Origin: Chrysomallon squamiferum
Lineage: Eukaryota > Mollusca > Gastropoda > Neomphalida > Peltospiridae
Direction of reading: 5' to 3'
NCBI GenBank assembly: GCA_012295275.1
Contig: CM022671.1
Span: 14,990,956-15,054,955 of the forward strand
DNA: 64,000 nucleotides
Shown: positions 51,332 through 63,817 of the stretch, in pieces
How positions within the stretch are numbered: position 1 is the stretch's first letter
Layout of the letters: each line of letters opens with the position of its first letter
Position numbers and translations under genes: made by a program
The notes under the pieces: model-generated
Seen by the model: only the letters and a program-made list of their open reading frames with translations
Told to the model about the DNA's origin: nothing
Databases searched by the model: none

Positions 51332-54300
51332 ATCTTTAAAAATTTGACATGGAATAGAAAGAAGTTAAGAAAAAAATCGACAATATTCAACTATATTCTA
51401 CCATTGCCATTTGGTGTAAAAAGCAATGAAGTTGCCTATATGAATTTTCTCTTTATTTATTTTCAGAGAAAAAATGTTCTTTTTTTGGTAAGAATCTGCA
51501 TCTAAAGGACCCAGTTTATACTACTTAGGGAGCTTGTAACAGAAACAGACAGGTCTCATAAGCAGGAACAAACCTAATTATTAACAGAAATACATATGTG
51601 TTAATACATTAAGGTGGATTTTATTTTTTTTAATTTTAATTTTAATAAGGGTGTGTGTGTGTAAACGCACAATCGAAAAACATTTTTCTTTCTTCTTTGT
51701 TTTATTCTATTTTATTAATATAAATTATATGAAAATAAATTAAATAAATTATGAATATAAAATATTAAAAATTTGGAGCTTCGTATTCAGAAGGGTTCAA
51801 GACTGACGAACTAAATGTCAACATGGTTTCAGTAATACAGGAAAAATAAAAAAAATGTATTTTTGAGAGTTCTTCAATCTCCAGAATTCTGTATACATAT
51901 TGGTATTTTATTCTGTTTATTTTATTTCATTGAAATACTCTTCAAGAAAGAACTTCCGCTTATTAATCGTGCTTACAAATTCGACTATGACTGTTCTACT
52001 GATGGCTGGTATGAAAGTTACAATTTTTATATAACAAAATGTATGGGTTTTTATAATATTGAATGTGGCATCCTAGTAAGCATTGAGTAATTATTAAGCT
52101 TATTGTTTAGGTCAATTAGACTAGATTAAAAAAAAGAGAGGCTTTATATTGTGCAGGGATGGTGACTTGTTATACTTATTAATTAATGTCTTTAGGCAGG
52201 ATTAAAGAAGGAGTCTTCATACTGACCTGGGGTGACGTTTGGGTCTAGCTTACTGATTAGGGTAGATTTAAACTAAGGGCTTCCTATTGTAAATCATTTA
52301 TAAAATGTCCCAGGTTAAAATGTGTTTCATTCTATATTCTCCAGCTCGCTCTAGTATGAGAAGTATGTTTAATATGGAAGTTATTCATAGCAATAAGGGT
52401 GGTAACAGAATCTGTTATGAGGGGGTCATGTATACCAAACATGCAGCTCGCAAAACAAAGTCGTGATGGATATGTGTCAAAAGATCTAGTGGGAGATCAA
52501 GAGGCCAGGACCGGGTCACGCCAGATCAGATCTTTGCCCCTGGCGTGAGTCGATGTGTCGACAACGTACGTGCTTTTCTAGCTGTCTGCTAGTTACCAGC
52601 AAGCGGACTCTTCGCAATCAACGGCCTGAACAACATTAAAACCAAAGAACATTAACAAAAAACTGACAAAATGTGTTTAATCTATCTTTCATTCCTAATA
52701 TATTTCTTAATTACAAATTGTGACTTTGTCCTGTTTTTTTTTTTTTTTTTTTCCTTGATTCGTTCTACCAGCTCATTGTCATCCTTATAGTTTTCTAGTT
52801 ATTTTCATTATCAAAATCATCATAATCATTATCATCATCGTTATAATAATTATCACCATCATTACTTATATAAATGCACAAATACTACTGCTATTATGAC
52901 TGTTACCATTGCTAGAAAACCCGCGATCATTCGTTCGCACACACATACACACAGCAAACCCTTTAATGCCCTGAAGTGGAAAGTAAAATAAACATCCAAT
53001 CAAATGGATGTATTTTGATCAGTATTACCTAACAAAAGGCGGTTATACTTCGAATATAAACTTCACCGCCAAATCGTTGAAAACAATTCGTGCTGAATAC
53101 ATTTTTATGATATTAAGTAACTGAAATGTTTTATTCTGGGAAATTTGAAAACGGACGAACATCAACACTCTGGTACACAGTTAGCCATAATGGCGTGAAG
53201 TACGATTTTAAACCTACTATAATTCTCCGTTAAAAACGGCATGATCTCGCAAAGCAATTGACATGATAAAACCCAACCCCCCCCCCAAAAAAAAAAACCC
53301 AGTCGAATGAGAAAAACAAACGAATACATCTGAAAACTGGACGGATTAATGAAGAAATCAAACTAAAGTTTAAACTTCACTTTGCACAATAGATGTATTT
53401 TAAAAAGAACAAATTAAAATTTAAATAAGCTTTATTTTGACGTTCTCAGTACCATTACATTTTTTTTTTTTTTTTAAACTTAAGGCATAAATGATAAAAC
53501 AAAATCAATAATTATGAAGATGAACATTTATTTAACCCACCAAATGGAATCTGGAAACTTTGGTGAAATCATAAATTATAGTTCTGGATCTCAATAAAAT
53601 TAAAGAGACTGTCGTCAGATAAGTAACTATAGACATCAAACCAAGTCTACAATTACCAGTTTTATACAAAGTTTATTACCATCCATGTGTGAGTGTTTAT
53701 TTAGTGAAATAGAATGTAGACCGTACGCTATGCTTTTCTTTTGTGCCGTTTTCATTTCATCAATACAATGCGTCATTATATACATGTATATATTAACGGA
53801 ACATTAATATAGTTTTGGCAAAATGATTTAATATAATTATGGCCAGTAATTATGAAAGCTAAATAAAACAGTTGCTCTCAATATCCAATGCCTATGTATT
53901 CTTATGCAGTTTCAAAATTCTATTACACGAATCATCAAACGTACGACAAGTGTCTTTCCTTGAAACCTGATCTAAGTCATTAAATATGCGCATGGCCAAC
54001 TCGCCTCTGTGTAGTTGTTATTTGTTCATAAATCTGAAACTTGCAACTTTCGTGATCTGGTGGCTGTTGCTGAATCTACCTGTATCCTGTTACATTTCAC
54101 ACACGTCTCAGATGCTAAAATATTTGCTGACCTCTGATCTCTGCTGTCATCAACTATGATTTATATTTAATTCTAAGTATGTTTTAATTGCCGTATTATG
54201 GATTTGTAACACGTGCAAGGAAGCAGACATCCTGGATAAAATTAATAGTAAACTACTGCATTTAATTTGGAATTTATTTGTATTTTATATTATCTGAAAT

Positions 54301-55189
54301 TATTTATGCATATTCCGACGCTCTAACTGCACGTGCCGATATCATGATATAAATAGCGCCTACCGAAAATTTCTATGACACTGATGCTGTTACGTCACGT
54401 TTTCTCTGAGAGAGGAACAAACAAGTATCACTAAACCATAAAGGGTGTTTTTTTTTTTTTTAACCTAATGAATAAGCAAAATTTTCATATATGAAGAAAC
54501 GCAATGTACATGTCCTGGCTCCAAATTGGATAATAGAACCGTATTAATGCAATAGACGAAGACAATGACCATCTTCAGTAGTTTGTTTTGTAATTTCACA
54601 CATTATGTATATCTTCATTTGTTTTCTGGTAGAAATTCTGTGACATATTATCTATTACATTAACAATTTTCGGTTGTGCTTTTCTTAAGCTTACCAATAA
54701 ATTAATTTTGATGATTGACAAACGGAGTTGTTATTAATTCAAGCGGTTGTAAGCAGTATATTACGTATATTACAGTCCTATAGTAATGTTTCCAAAAAAA
54801 AATAAAAATACAAATAATAATAATAATAATGGCGGTCAGTAGTAGAACGAGGATCTTTCAGATGTGTCCAAGTTAAAAACAAATGCAAAAATTATACATT
54901 CTTGAGAATATTTATATTACAGTTACTTTTTTCTTTTTCACACGAGTAACTGTAACGAGTAGTCATGATTGCTTTGGCAGCATAATTTTTAATCTTACCA
55001 GGCATTTTTATGACTATACTACCTATTACTGTATTAACAGTATGAACAAGCGAATTTCTCGCATCCGATACTTAAGAGACGAAGTTTCCGTTTTCACAGA
55101 ATCATATTTCCTGTCAGTCTACAATAACGTAAATAATTTTCTCATAACCGTCATAAAAGAAATAAATAAATTAAAGTTTACAAGAGAAT
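51332..55189. other. Intergenic upstream of the CUB-EGF-Ig gene
   Basis: A 3.9-kb stretch without a supported exon. A distinctly GC-richer patch at about 52420-52640 contains CACGCCAG and CTGGCGTG, close to inverted copies of each other, about 25 bp apart and may be a decayed repeat; no family is assigned. Poly-T at 52734-52752, ATCATT-like runs at 52800-52865, a C/A homopolymer junction at 53275-53298, and (AAT)n at 54814-54830. The promoter and any leader exon of the next gene should be toward the right end. Confidence 0.5.
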
Positions 55190-55293
55190 ATGGTGTTCGA
55201 TATTGTTAAATGTTATTTAACTTTTACCATTATTGTACAGCTGGGAATTCCTAGTGTCACGTTATGGTTAGACAATTCAGTCAGTAAGTAATT

Positions 55294-55389
<96 letters not shown>

Positions 55390-56004
55390 TAAATAAATAA
55401 AAAAAAACAAAGAAAATAAATGTCGATTTCTTTAACAATATATAATGTTCTGTAAATTTTGTTAAATTTTGGTACACTAAAGCAAATTAATTAACTGACT
55501 TTGAAATATTTTTATATATGTTGTTGTATTCCTTAAACAAAAATAAAAAAATAAAAAAATAAAAATAAAATAATATAAAATAAAATAATAAATATGTATT
55601 TGTTATTTTTCTGTTTCTTTTCTTTTCTATTTCGTTTATTTATTTATTTTACAGCCCCTTCGTGTGATGGTGAAATATCGTTAGATACAACAACGTCTCT
55701 CGAAAGTCCGGCTTTTCCAGATCTGTATCCGCCTGGACTGGACTGCAGATGGACAGTGGTCGCGCCCGTTGGTTGGAAAATAAATGTTACTGCAGTGTAT
55801 TTTAACTTAGAGGATCAAAAAGAATGTTTGTGAGAACATTTTTGACTTAAGTGTGCTCGTGCAAAGAATATGGTTTCTGTGCATATAACCATTATAGTTC
55901 TTTCTTATATGCAGTTTTTTTTCTTTTGTTCTTAGTTTATGCATAGCTCCCCACTTTAATTATATTAAATGTATATCTAAATAATAACATATTAATATGC
56001 AATG

Positions 56005-56077
<73 letters not shown>

Positions 56078-56958
56078 TACATACATATATATTTACAGTT
56101 ACATTCATACATACATACATACATATGCACTTAAATACAGTAGACACACACACACACACATACACACACAACATGAACGCGCGCTTTTTGTTTATAGGTT
56201 TCTGTGAGACTGCATGAGAAATGACCAAATTTTACGTTATTATTAACAGAAACTTCCTTTCAAGAAAATAAAGCATTTCTGAATGTCTGAAATGATCTAA
56301 TAAATATTTTGTTTTAATTTATTTAGTTATTTTTATCTATTTTAAATTAGAAATGGTTTCAAATACACTGAACGTTTTAATGATTTCTACAATTATAACT
56401 GATTACATACTGCATTTTATTTAATTTTATTTTAACTTCGTACAGGTGGGACTATTTAGAGATTAAAGATAAAAACACAGAAGGAATAATTACTGAAAAA
56501 AGATACTGCGGCAACCAACCGTTTTTTTACCAATCCACTTCAAACCTTTTAAACCTTCGTTTCCACACTGATGAATTAGGATCTGGTGCAGGATTCAAAC
56601 TACAGCTAACTCCTTCAGGTGAGTATACATTTCTGATACAGTTATTAAATGGATTTATATTTTACTAGTTTCTGAAGTTAAGGTAAGTATTGCTGCCTTC
56701 GTAATATAATTGATTTGGACCAGTGGACATCTTTCTTTCAAATTAATATGCTCGAAGATCTTCAGTTTCTGAAAGGTCTCCATACTCAACAAGGCGATTT
56801 TTTAAATGGCAGTAGATGACGTTTCTCAGTGTAACAATTAAAAGATTGTAACTGAGTACGCAAAATAAGGAATAAAAAAATGTTTACTAATGAAGAAATT
56901 ACGTTATTAGGAAATGATGTGTTTATTACTATATTAATAACAAAAATGTTTAAATATA

Positions 56959-57019
<61 letters not shown>

Positions 57020-59514
57020 GTATAAATACAGCATTCTTTCATTGTTTTTAGTTCACAAAAATACAGTAGGACAAAATTGCAGATGCTGTCGTCTTATGCT
57101 GAAGCATGAGATTAATCTGATTAACATACAAGTAGCTTCAAAGTTTGTTATTACCAAACTATTGGATGTATCAAGATTACAGCGCAGTAATTTAGTAGAC
57201 AAGAATAAACAAACTTTCTTAGTTATTATTAATATTTAACATTTAGAATAGATCAGTCACATTGTCTTCCAATAAATTCCAAACATTTTTATTAATTTAG
57301 TTAATAATATTATAGCAATTAATGTTATTTTGTTATTTTTCATTTAAAAGCAGGCAGGATTGTTTTTTTCTTTCTCTGTCTCTTGTTTTGTTTTGTTGTT
57401 GTTAAATTGCTCTCCAGAATAGTAATATCGCTATGAAATGGACAGAAATAACTGTAGTTTGATAATAGTAAATGAACAAAGTTTAATTGCGTAAATTGTT
57501 AGCTATATTTTGCATCTGCATATTCTGTTAAAATAATATGTTTGATAACGAATACTGAATGATGAGCTTAGAAAACTGTCCCTGTGTTGTAAAAATATAT
57601 AGGCTATCGGCTATTGTGCCAAATAAAGGTTAGTATTATTGACATCTGTATTCATAAACTTTGAATATTAAGGGATTACGATGTCTGAATTAATATTTAT
57701 TTTTTAAAAGAATGATCTTATATTTCGTTATACACATCATGGCCGTAACTACACTGAGGCAAATAAGGCAAATGCCTCTTAACAAAATTGACGATTTTTT
57801 TTTTTTTTTTTTTTAATTATACAAAGATTTTATTTTAAAAATATAAGAAAAAAAACCCTCTATTCCGATAGAAACGATATCCACTGAATGAATTTGTTTA
57901 TGTCTACGGTTACCGTTTTCAGTCTACCGACATCGTTGCGATGAACGCAATAACTGACTTCAAAGACAACAGACATTAAACAGGTTTTTGCCTCATTTCA
58001 AAAAGAGTCTAGTTACGGCCATGCATTTATCTCTAAGAAATAAAACTGTGCACTGGAGTAGTATTTCAAACTGCATTATTTAAAGTTAGCGGCCCTGTCG
58101 AAAAAGACAGCGTTTTGACAATACATGGGAACATAATGTTACAGACTAAATCAGAAGGGTTTTATACTGACTTCTGGGTTAAGTCAATGGATCTGTTTGC
58201 CGTTTCAGTTGCTGTTGAATCTGTAATAACAAAAATGACAGAATACTCAAATGTGGTGAGAAAACTTACCAAATGAGAGCATTATTTTGTTTCAAAAGCT
58301 AGCCCACGAACAATCGCCATTCCTATCATTTTCCAATTTTTTTTTTTTCATTGCAGCTTATCAATTTACCTGCCAAAATAAAAACAACAATAGAATAAAG
58401 TAAATAAAAAAAAAAAAAAAATAATAATAATAATAATAATAATAATACATTTTTTAAATATATATAAACAGAGAAATTAAAATAAATATTTTTTTTTACA
58501 CCATAATATGAGTGTCATTTCATATTAATTATTTGTATGGCTATCCAGTGATTTTAGAACATTTGATAACTGGCAATATACACAAGGCTGAATTTTGTTC
58601 TTATTTTACAATACATGTGAATAATGTGAGGACACTTTTAATTTTAGGATATTCTAAAAGCTGCAATGAGACTCTGACTGGTCCATCTGGCACATTTACA
58701 AGTCCAAACTATCCACTGAACTACTACCCAGACACAAAGTGCACTTACCTAATTGAGGTAATATTACAAATGCAACAGATAAAGATCATCAATGCATGAC
58801 TGTCTGTATGTGTGCATATCATGTGTGTGTATTTTTGTGTGCACATGTGTATTAGTCTATGCCAACTATCACATATTTTTTCTTTCAAACTTTTTAGTTA
58901 GTTTTATTGCTAAATGAAGTATTCTGTAAAACTGTAACCTTACAATACATTTCTTTCAACTTAATCAATAATCTTAACCATGTATTAAAAACAGTTCCAT
59001 TATAAGAATCATGTAGGATAATGCCACAAAAGATCTTGGCAGAGATTTTTGTACACTATATTGTATTATAATGAACAAAACTTTGTACACATATTTCTGA
59101 AAAAGGAAAAATGAATGTTTCAGGGTTCACCTGGAGAACAAATTGAAGTCAGTTTCCTTTCCTTCCATGTTGAAACATTCCCCTGCAACTTTGACAAGCT
59201 GACCATATTTGATGGCTGTGATGAAAGTAAGATATTTCCATTAATGTTCAACATACAATTGTTTTTTTTAGAACAATAAAAAGAAAATTTTTTTAAAAGT
59301 TAATGTTGGGATTTGCAACAGTTTTCATAAACTGTATTTGATAATTAGTAAAAACAGGTTAATAAAGCAAGCTTCAGCTGCATTTTTTTGAAAAGGTAGT
59401 TTAGAAATAGTAATAATAAATAATAAGATAATAATAACAATAATAATAAATATAATAATGATAATAGTAGTAATAATAATAATAATAATAATGATAATAA
59501 TAATAATAGTAGTA

Positions 59515-59548
<34 letters not shown>

Positions 59549-61923
59549 TATAATAATAATATATAATAATAATAATAATAATAATATTGTGTAAAAACAT
59601 ATTAGAAGATGTTCATAAAATATGCTGCCATTAATAAAAATATTGGTAATTATTTTTATTTCTTTTCAACAGATGCACCAGTGTTAAAAGTGGCCTGTGG
59701 ACATGTCATCCCTGATCCCATTATATCCAGCAGTAACAGCATGTTACTGGTTTTCTCTTCTGATACCAGCAAACAGACAAAAGGATTCAATGCATCATAC
59801 CATATGTTGACACTGACAGTACCATCTTCACCATCTTCACCACCTTCACCATCTTCAGCTGAAAAAGGTACATTATCTGTTTTAACAGAGATAGAATTAC
59901 TTCATAAACTCTTTCAATCACAGTAAAATACCCCTCCCCCTAAAAACAAATCTTCAAATGATATAAAAACAAAATGAAAAACAATAATTATATATTTTAT
60001 TTCTTCACTAATGCTACAATAGCTATGAAATTGTTGCAATTTTAATTACTACAGTCTTACGAAACAATATATAATATATATATATTTTTTTTTCTTTCAT
60101 TACTAATGCTACAATAGCTATGAAATTGTTATCATTTTAATTACTACACTTTTTTTTTTTATGCAGTTACTATTTCATGTAACAGTAGGAGGACATGAAA
60201 AATATTAATAATAAAAATTAAATTTAAAATTGAATATTTTTTTTATTTTCAGTTTTCTCCAATTGTGACATAATTCTTACTAATAAAACAGGCAACATTT
60301 CAAGTCCTGGTTTTCCTGGTAATTATGGAAATAACCGGCGATGCATTACTACCATTGAAGCTGAGAAAGTCAGCATAATTACCATAGAAATAATTGTTTT
60401 TGACTTAGAATCTTCAGATAACTGCAGCTATGATTCTTTGACCATCATTCCTGAGATATCAGTTAGTGAGTACCACATTAGAATTTCTGTCCTTTGTAAT
60501 AAAAATATTCTAAGTGGAAAAATTACCTACTTGTTTTTTTAATGGAGATTTTAAAAAATGGATTCAGATATAGAAATCTTGATTTATTGGCAAATAGGAA
60601 TTATTTAACCTACCTAAAATATAGGTAATGTGTCTTTAGTTATCTTAATAGATATTTTAATTGAAAGCAAACATTTGAATAATAAAGGCATTATAAGACT
60701 ATAAAAATAATGCTAGTGTCAGTAATTATAAAAACAGACAAAATGCACTGTCTACACAACTGTATCATTACAAAATAAATATTGCCAGATAAGCTAACAA
60801 TTTTATATTTAATCTCCATAATTAAGACAATTAACTTCAAAAATATATGGTATAGTGAAATCAGATTTACATTTTATTTGCTAAACAGAAAAACTGAAAA
60901 CCTCTAGTTTAAAAATATATTCTAACATGTCCAGTGATGTAATTCTTTGTTTAATATTTTTATTTATTTATTTATTTAGAAGGAAATGTAACATAATCAA
61001 ACTTGTCCAGTGATGTAATTTTTTGTTTAATATTTTTATTTATTTATTTATTTAGATGGAAATGTAACATCATCTAACTTGTCCAGTGATTTGGTTCTTT
61101 GTGGTAGGATTCCTCCCCTGACACTGTACACCTTTGAAACAGATGTTCTTCAGACGATTTTTGTATCTGATAAATCCATTGACAAATCAGGCTATCTTGC
61201 CAAATACCAGATAACTGAACTTTTAGATGGTACAATTTTTTAAATTTTAATTTACAAATGATAAATGTTCATTTTAACATTTGTCTGTAAGAAATAAGAA
61301 TTAAATTAAGCAACTGTCTTTTTAGAATCTTTTTAATTTCATTATTTAATAAAAAATCTAAATCTTTTTCCCTTTTAAAACATTAATTTATTTATATAAC
61401 TATTCTTTTTCTTTCTTTTTTTTTTTTTTTTTTATCTTTTTTAAAATTTATTTTTAATCAAACAGATATATATCAAATGTAGTTAGATTATTTTGTTTAA
61501 AATTTATAATAAAGAATTCACTGAATATGGCTATATTAATTTTTAAAATCTCTGGTGATGAATTCTGTGAATGTGGTTTTATTATTTTTTGAAGACTATT
61601 GTAATGATTTCAGTAATTCTATTTATTTACTGGTAAATACCAAGTCCTTCAATTTCTTCCAGATACTTGTACTTTGCAGTGTGACAATGGTGGTGTTTGT
61701 AAGAAACAGAATACAACATTGTCATCTTGGATGTAAGAATTTCTTTTAATATGTGTTATTTTACTGAAGTGATAACATAAAAGTTGTTATAATGCATAAG
61801 TGTATTATAAGAAAAGTAGAAAAACATCCTTCAGGTGTTCTGGTGTCGAAATATAAAAATATAAATGAAATAAAAAGAAGTTAAATAAATAATAAAAATT
61901 ATAAAAATATAGATACACAGAGT

Positions 61924-61954
<31 letters not shown>

Positions 61955-62013
61955 TTGAGAGAGAAAAAAAAAAAAATATATGTGATTAAGATTTGTGATA
62001 TATGTGAGAGTGA

Positions 62014-62061
<48 letters not shown>

Positions 62062-62101
62062 GAGGGAGGGAGGGAGGGTGTGTGAGAGAGAGAGAGGGAG
62101 G

Positions 62102-62135
<34 letters not shown>

Positions 62136-63817
62136 AAAAAAAATTTGTGTATGTGTGTGTGTGGTGTGTATGTGTATATTTGTGTAATTACAGCTGCGAC
62201 TGTCCTGAAGGTTTTGGAGGGAGTATGTGTGAGTATGACTACCGTGGGACATGTTACACAAACCAGTGTCAGAATGGTGGTGGCTGCATCATGAGACAGG
62301 GACAAATGGAATGTCATTGTCTGGATGGATTTTCTGGTCCTTCATGTGAAGTGGTACTCAATGAGACAGTATGTATTATAATAATAACATTATTGTTATT
62401 AATTTTCAAGGTTTTTCCTTAATAATAATAATAATAATAATAAATATCTTAAAAACTTTATTGTTAAATACATCCTTTGAATGTAAATACAAATTAATAT
62501 AATCTTGATGTAATTTGAATTGTAATTTGATTAGTTGACAGTCATTTAAAGGCATTTGTTTTCTTGAAAATGAATCACTTTCTTTGCCCCCATTGCAAAT
62601 TGCTGCAGATATTCTTTAAAAAGGAAAGAACTTTTACTTTGCTGATCTGTTGGGTTGGAACAAATGTTCCATAGCATTTTTTCAATAAGTGGCATTTGAG
62701 CACATCATTTTGTTTCACATATGATGAAATATATGAGTTGATGTACTTATTCTGAAACATGAACAAGATGGCACAAATGTGGTTGTACATACTGTTTCTG
62801 AATTTCAGTTTTAAAAAAACCTATGAATTTTTTTTCCATCCCAATATTAAGACAACGTAAAATATCACCACTGTTCATAATTGATCACTGTCTGTTCCTA
62901 GAACTTTCTGAAGTTTAATACCATTAATAATACCATTAACAGTGATCAGTATTGCTACTAAAGGATATTCATCCAACTTCTGACATCATGTGAATAATTT
63001 CTATACTTGATTTGAACCAGTAATATTGAACCTTTTAATTGTTTTGCCTTTTGGATAATAATTATATATCTGGTTAACCAAAACACATTTTTTATTTTTT
63101 CAAAAGTAATATTAGTTTCAGGAAGTACACAACAAGCCTCACATATTCAGTAAATTCCCCAGAAACTTAACTCTTTCTGCTGGAAGTAGTGTGCTCATGG
63201 AATGTGCTGTCATTGACCCTACTGCTGATGTTATGTGGTAAGAAGATAAGTTTAATTGTTTCAGCAATAGATAACAACTAAAATAAAAAACTAAACAATA
63301 TTAAAAAAAAAAAAAAAAAAATGAAAAGGAGTGTGGGGTACATTTGAAAAAAAAAAAATAAAAAACATCCATAGTAAGAATAAATTTGTATTTTGGGTAC
63401 TGAGTTATAAAAGACCTTGTGCAATCTTAAATTTTTATAACTCCTGATCTCTGCATTATAGAATAGATTTGAGAGTATAAAAGGAAAATAATTTTGGATT
63501 GTTTAATATATTTATTGTTCAAAGAATTTATAATGACCATGCATTCGTATTCTTTCATTTTGAAATTTCTATTTTGATGACTTACATGGTTGCAAATTTA
63601 TACTCTTGCTCATACAATCTGTTCACAAGGTTACACAAGGACAGGGTACTGAGTGAAGGAGATGATGGGACAGGGATTGAGGTGCATCCTGGAGGAGTAC
63701 TTCACATACCTGAAATGACAGATGAACAGGAAGGAAAGTACACCTGTTTGGCTGTTTTTGCCAAAGAGCTTCACGAAGTCTCAGCATGGATAAAACTCAT
63801 AGAGCCTTGTCACCTGC
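55190..63817 (+). CDS. Secreted/membrane protein: signal peptide, 3 CUB, 2 EGF, Ig-like (continues past right edge)
   Basis: Twelve exons: 55190-55283, 55655-55829, 56446-56618, 58648-58757, 59124-59226, 59673-59867, 60253-60465, 61056-61229, 61663-61732, 62194-62368, 63122-63237, 63630-63817. All phases agree over 595 codons and the last ends in phase 1 at a donor. Exon 1 (MVFDIVKCYLTFTIIVQLGI...) is hydrophobic like a signal peptide, has an in-frame stop upstream, and its phase fits exon 2. CUB1: exons 2-3, four Cys (SCDGE, LDCRW, KECLWDYLEI, RYCG). CUB2: exons 4-6 (GTFTSPNYPLNYYPDTKC, FDGCD). A Ser/Pro linker follows (VPSSPSSPPSPSS). CUB3: exons 7-8 (GNISSPGFPGNYGNNRRC). Two EGF: CDNGGVC-CDCPEGFGGSMC and CQNGGGC-CHCLDGFSGPSC. 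Ig-like: SVLMECAVIDPTADVMW to DEQEGKYTCLAVF. CUB/EGF/Ig are ligand-binding extracellular modules; receptor, protease or matrix roles are all open because the C-terminus is missing. I cannot name an orthologue. Confidence 0.85.
55295..55380. repeat. (CT)n microsatellite next to first donor
   Basis: About 43 perfect CT units, starting 11 nt after the donor of exon 1 of the CUB-EGF-Ig gene. It makes spurious Arg-Glu frames on the minus strand. Confidence 0.97.
56007..56074. repeat. (TC)n microsatellite
   Basis: About 34 TC units in intron 2 of the CUB-EGF-Ig gene, followed by CATA and CA repeats to about 56168. Confidence 0.97.
56959..57009. repeat. (AAT)n microsatellite
   Basis: About 17 AAT units in intron 3 of the CUB-EGF-Ig gene. 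Confidence 0.95.
57738..58023. mobile_element. Non-autonomous inverted-repeat element, hAT-like MITE
   Basis: The left end reads CATGGCCGTAACT (57738-57750). The right end, reverse-complemented from 58023, also reads CATGGCCGTAACT. Just inside, both ends carry GAGGCAAA-type sequence (left ...GAGGCAAATAAGG, right TTGCCTCATTT). Ends of the kind GGC-GTAACTA plus GGGGCAAATGCC are common in animal hAT MITEs. The 286-bp interior has a poly-T run and no transposase. An 8-bp target duplication was not clear. It lies in intron 3 of the CUB-EGF-Ig gene. Confidence 0.65.
59400..59586. repeat. (AAT)n with AGT/ATG interruptions
   Basis: A long triplet run in intron 5 of the CUB-EGF-Ig gene, about 90 nt before the next exon. 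Confidence 0.95.
60005..60149. repeat. Two tandem copies, 94-bp period
   Basis: ACTAATGCTACAATAGCTAT followed by GAAATTGTT and TTTTAATTACTACA occurs at 60008 and again 94 bp later, in intron 6 of the CUB-EGF-Ig gene. The copies are nearly identical, so this is recent. Confidence 0.85.
60925..61103. repeat. 76-bp triplication spanning a splice acceptor
   Basis: GTCCAGTGAT recurs at exactly 76-bp spacing (CCAG at 60931, 61007, 61083), each with TTCTTTG- or TTTTTTG-like sequence after it. The first two are followed by (TTTA)n-TTTAG and RAGGAAATGTAACATMATC-like sequence. The real acceptor of exon 8 is at 61055; a copy acceptor is at 60979. Confidence 0.9.
61926..62168. repeat. (GT)n and (GA)n low-complexity block
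   Basis: A GT run (61926-61953), then GAGAGA/GGGAGG and GTGTGT runs up to 26 nt before the acceptor of the EGF exon at 62194. Purine-rich on the plus strand. Confidence 0.95.

Noticed and set aside
54883-55209. 108-residue plus-strand frame just before the CUB gene
   Set aside because: It ends at a stop and its frame does not join exon 2. The signal-peptide exon starting at 55190 in another frame fits the splice phase.
55213-55477. Arg-Glu repeat proteins on the minus strand
   Set aside because: Both frames are translations of the (CT)n microsatellite.
61805-62317. 170-residue minus-strand frame of Ser/Leu/Thr/His repeats
   Set aside because: Pure translation of GA/GT microsatellites antisense to the EGF exon.
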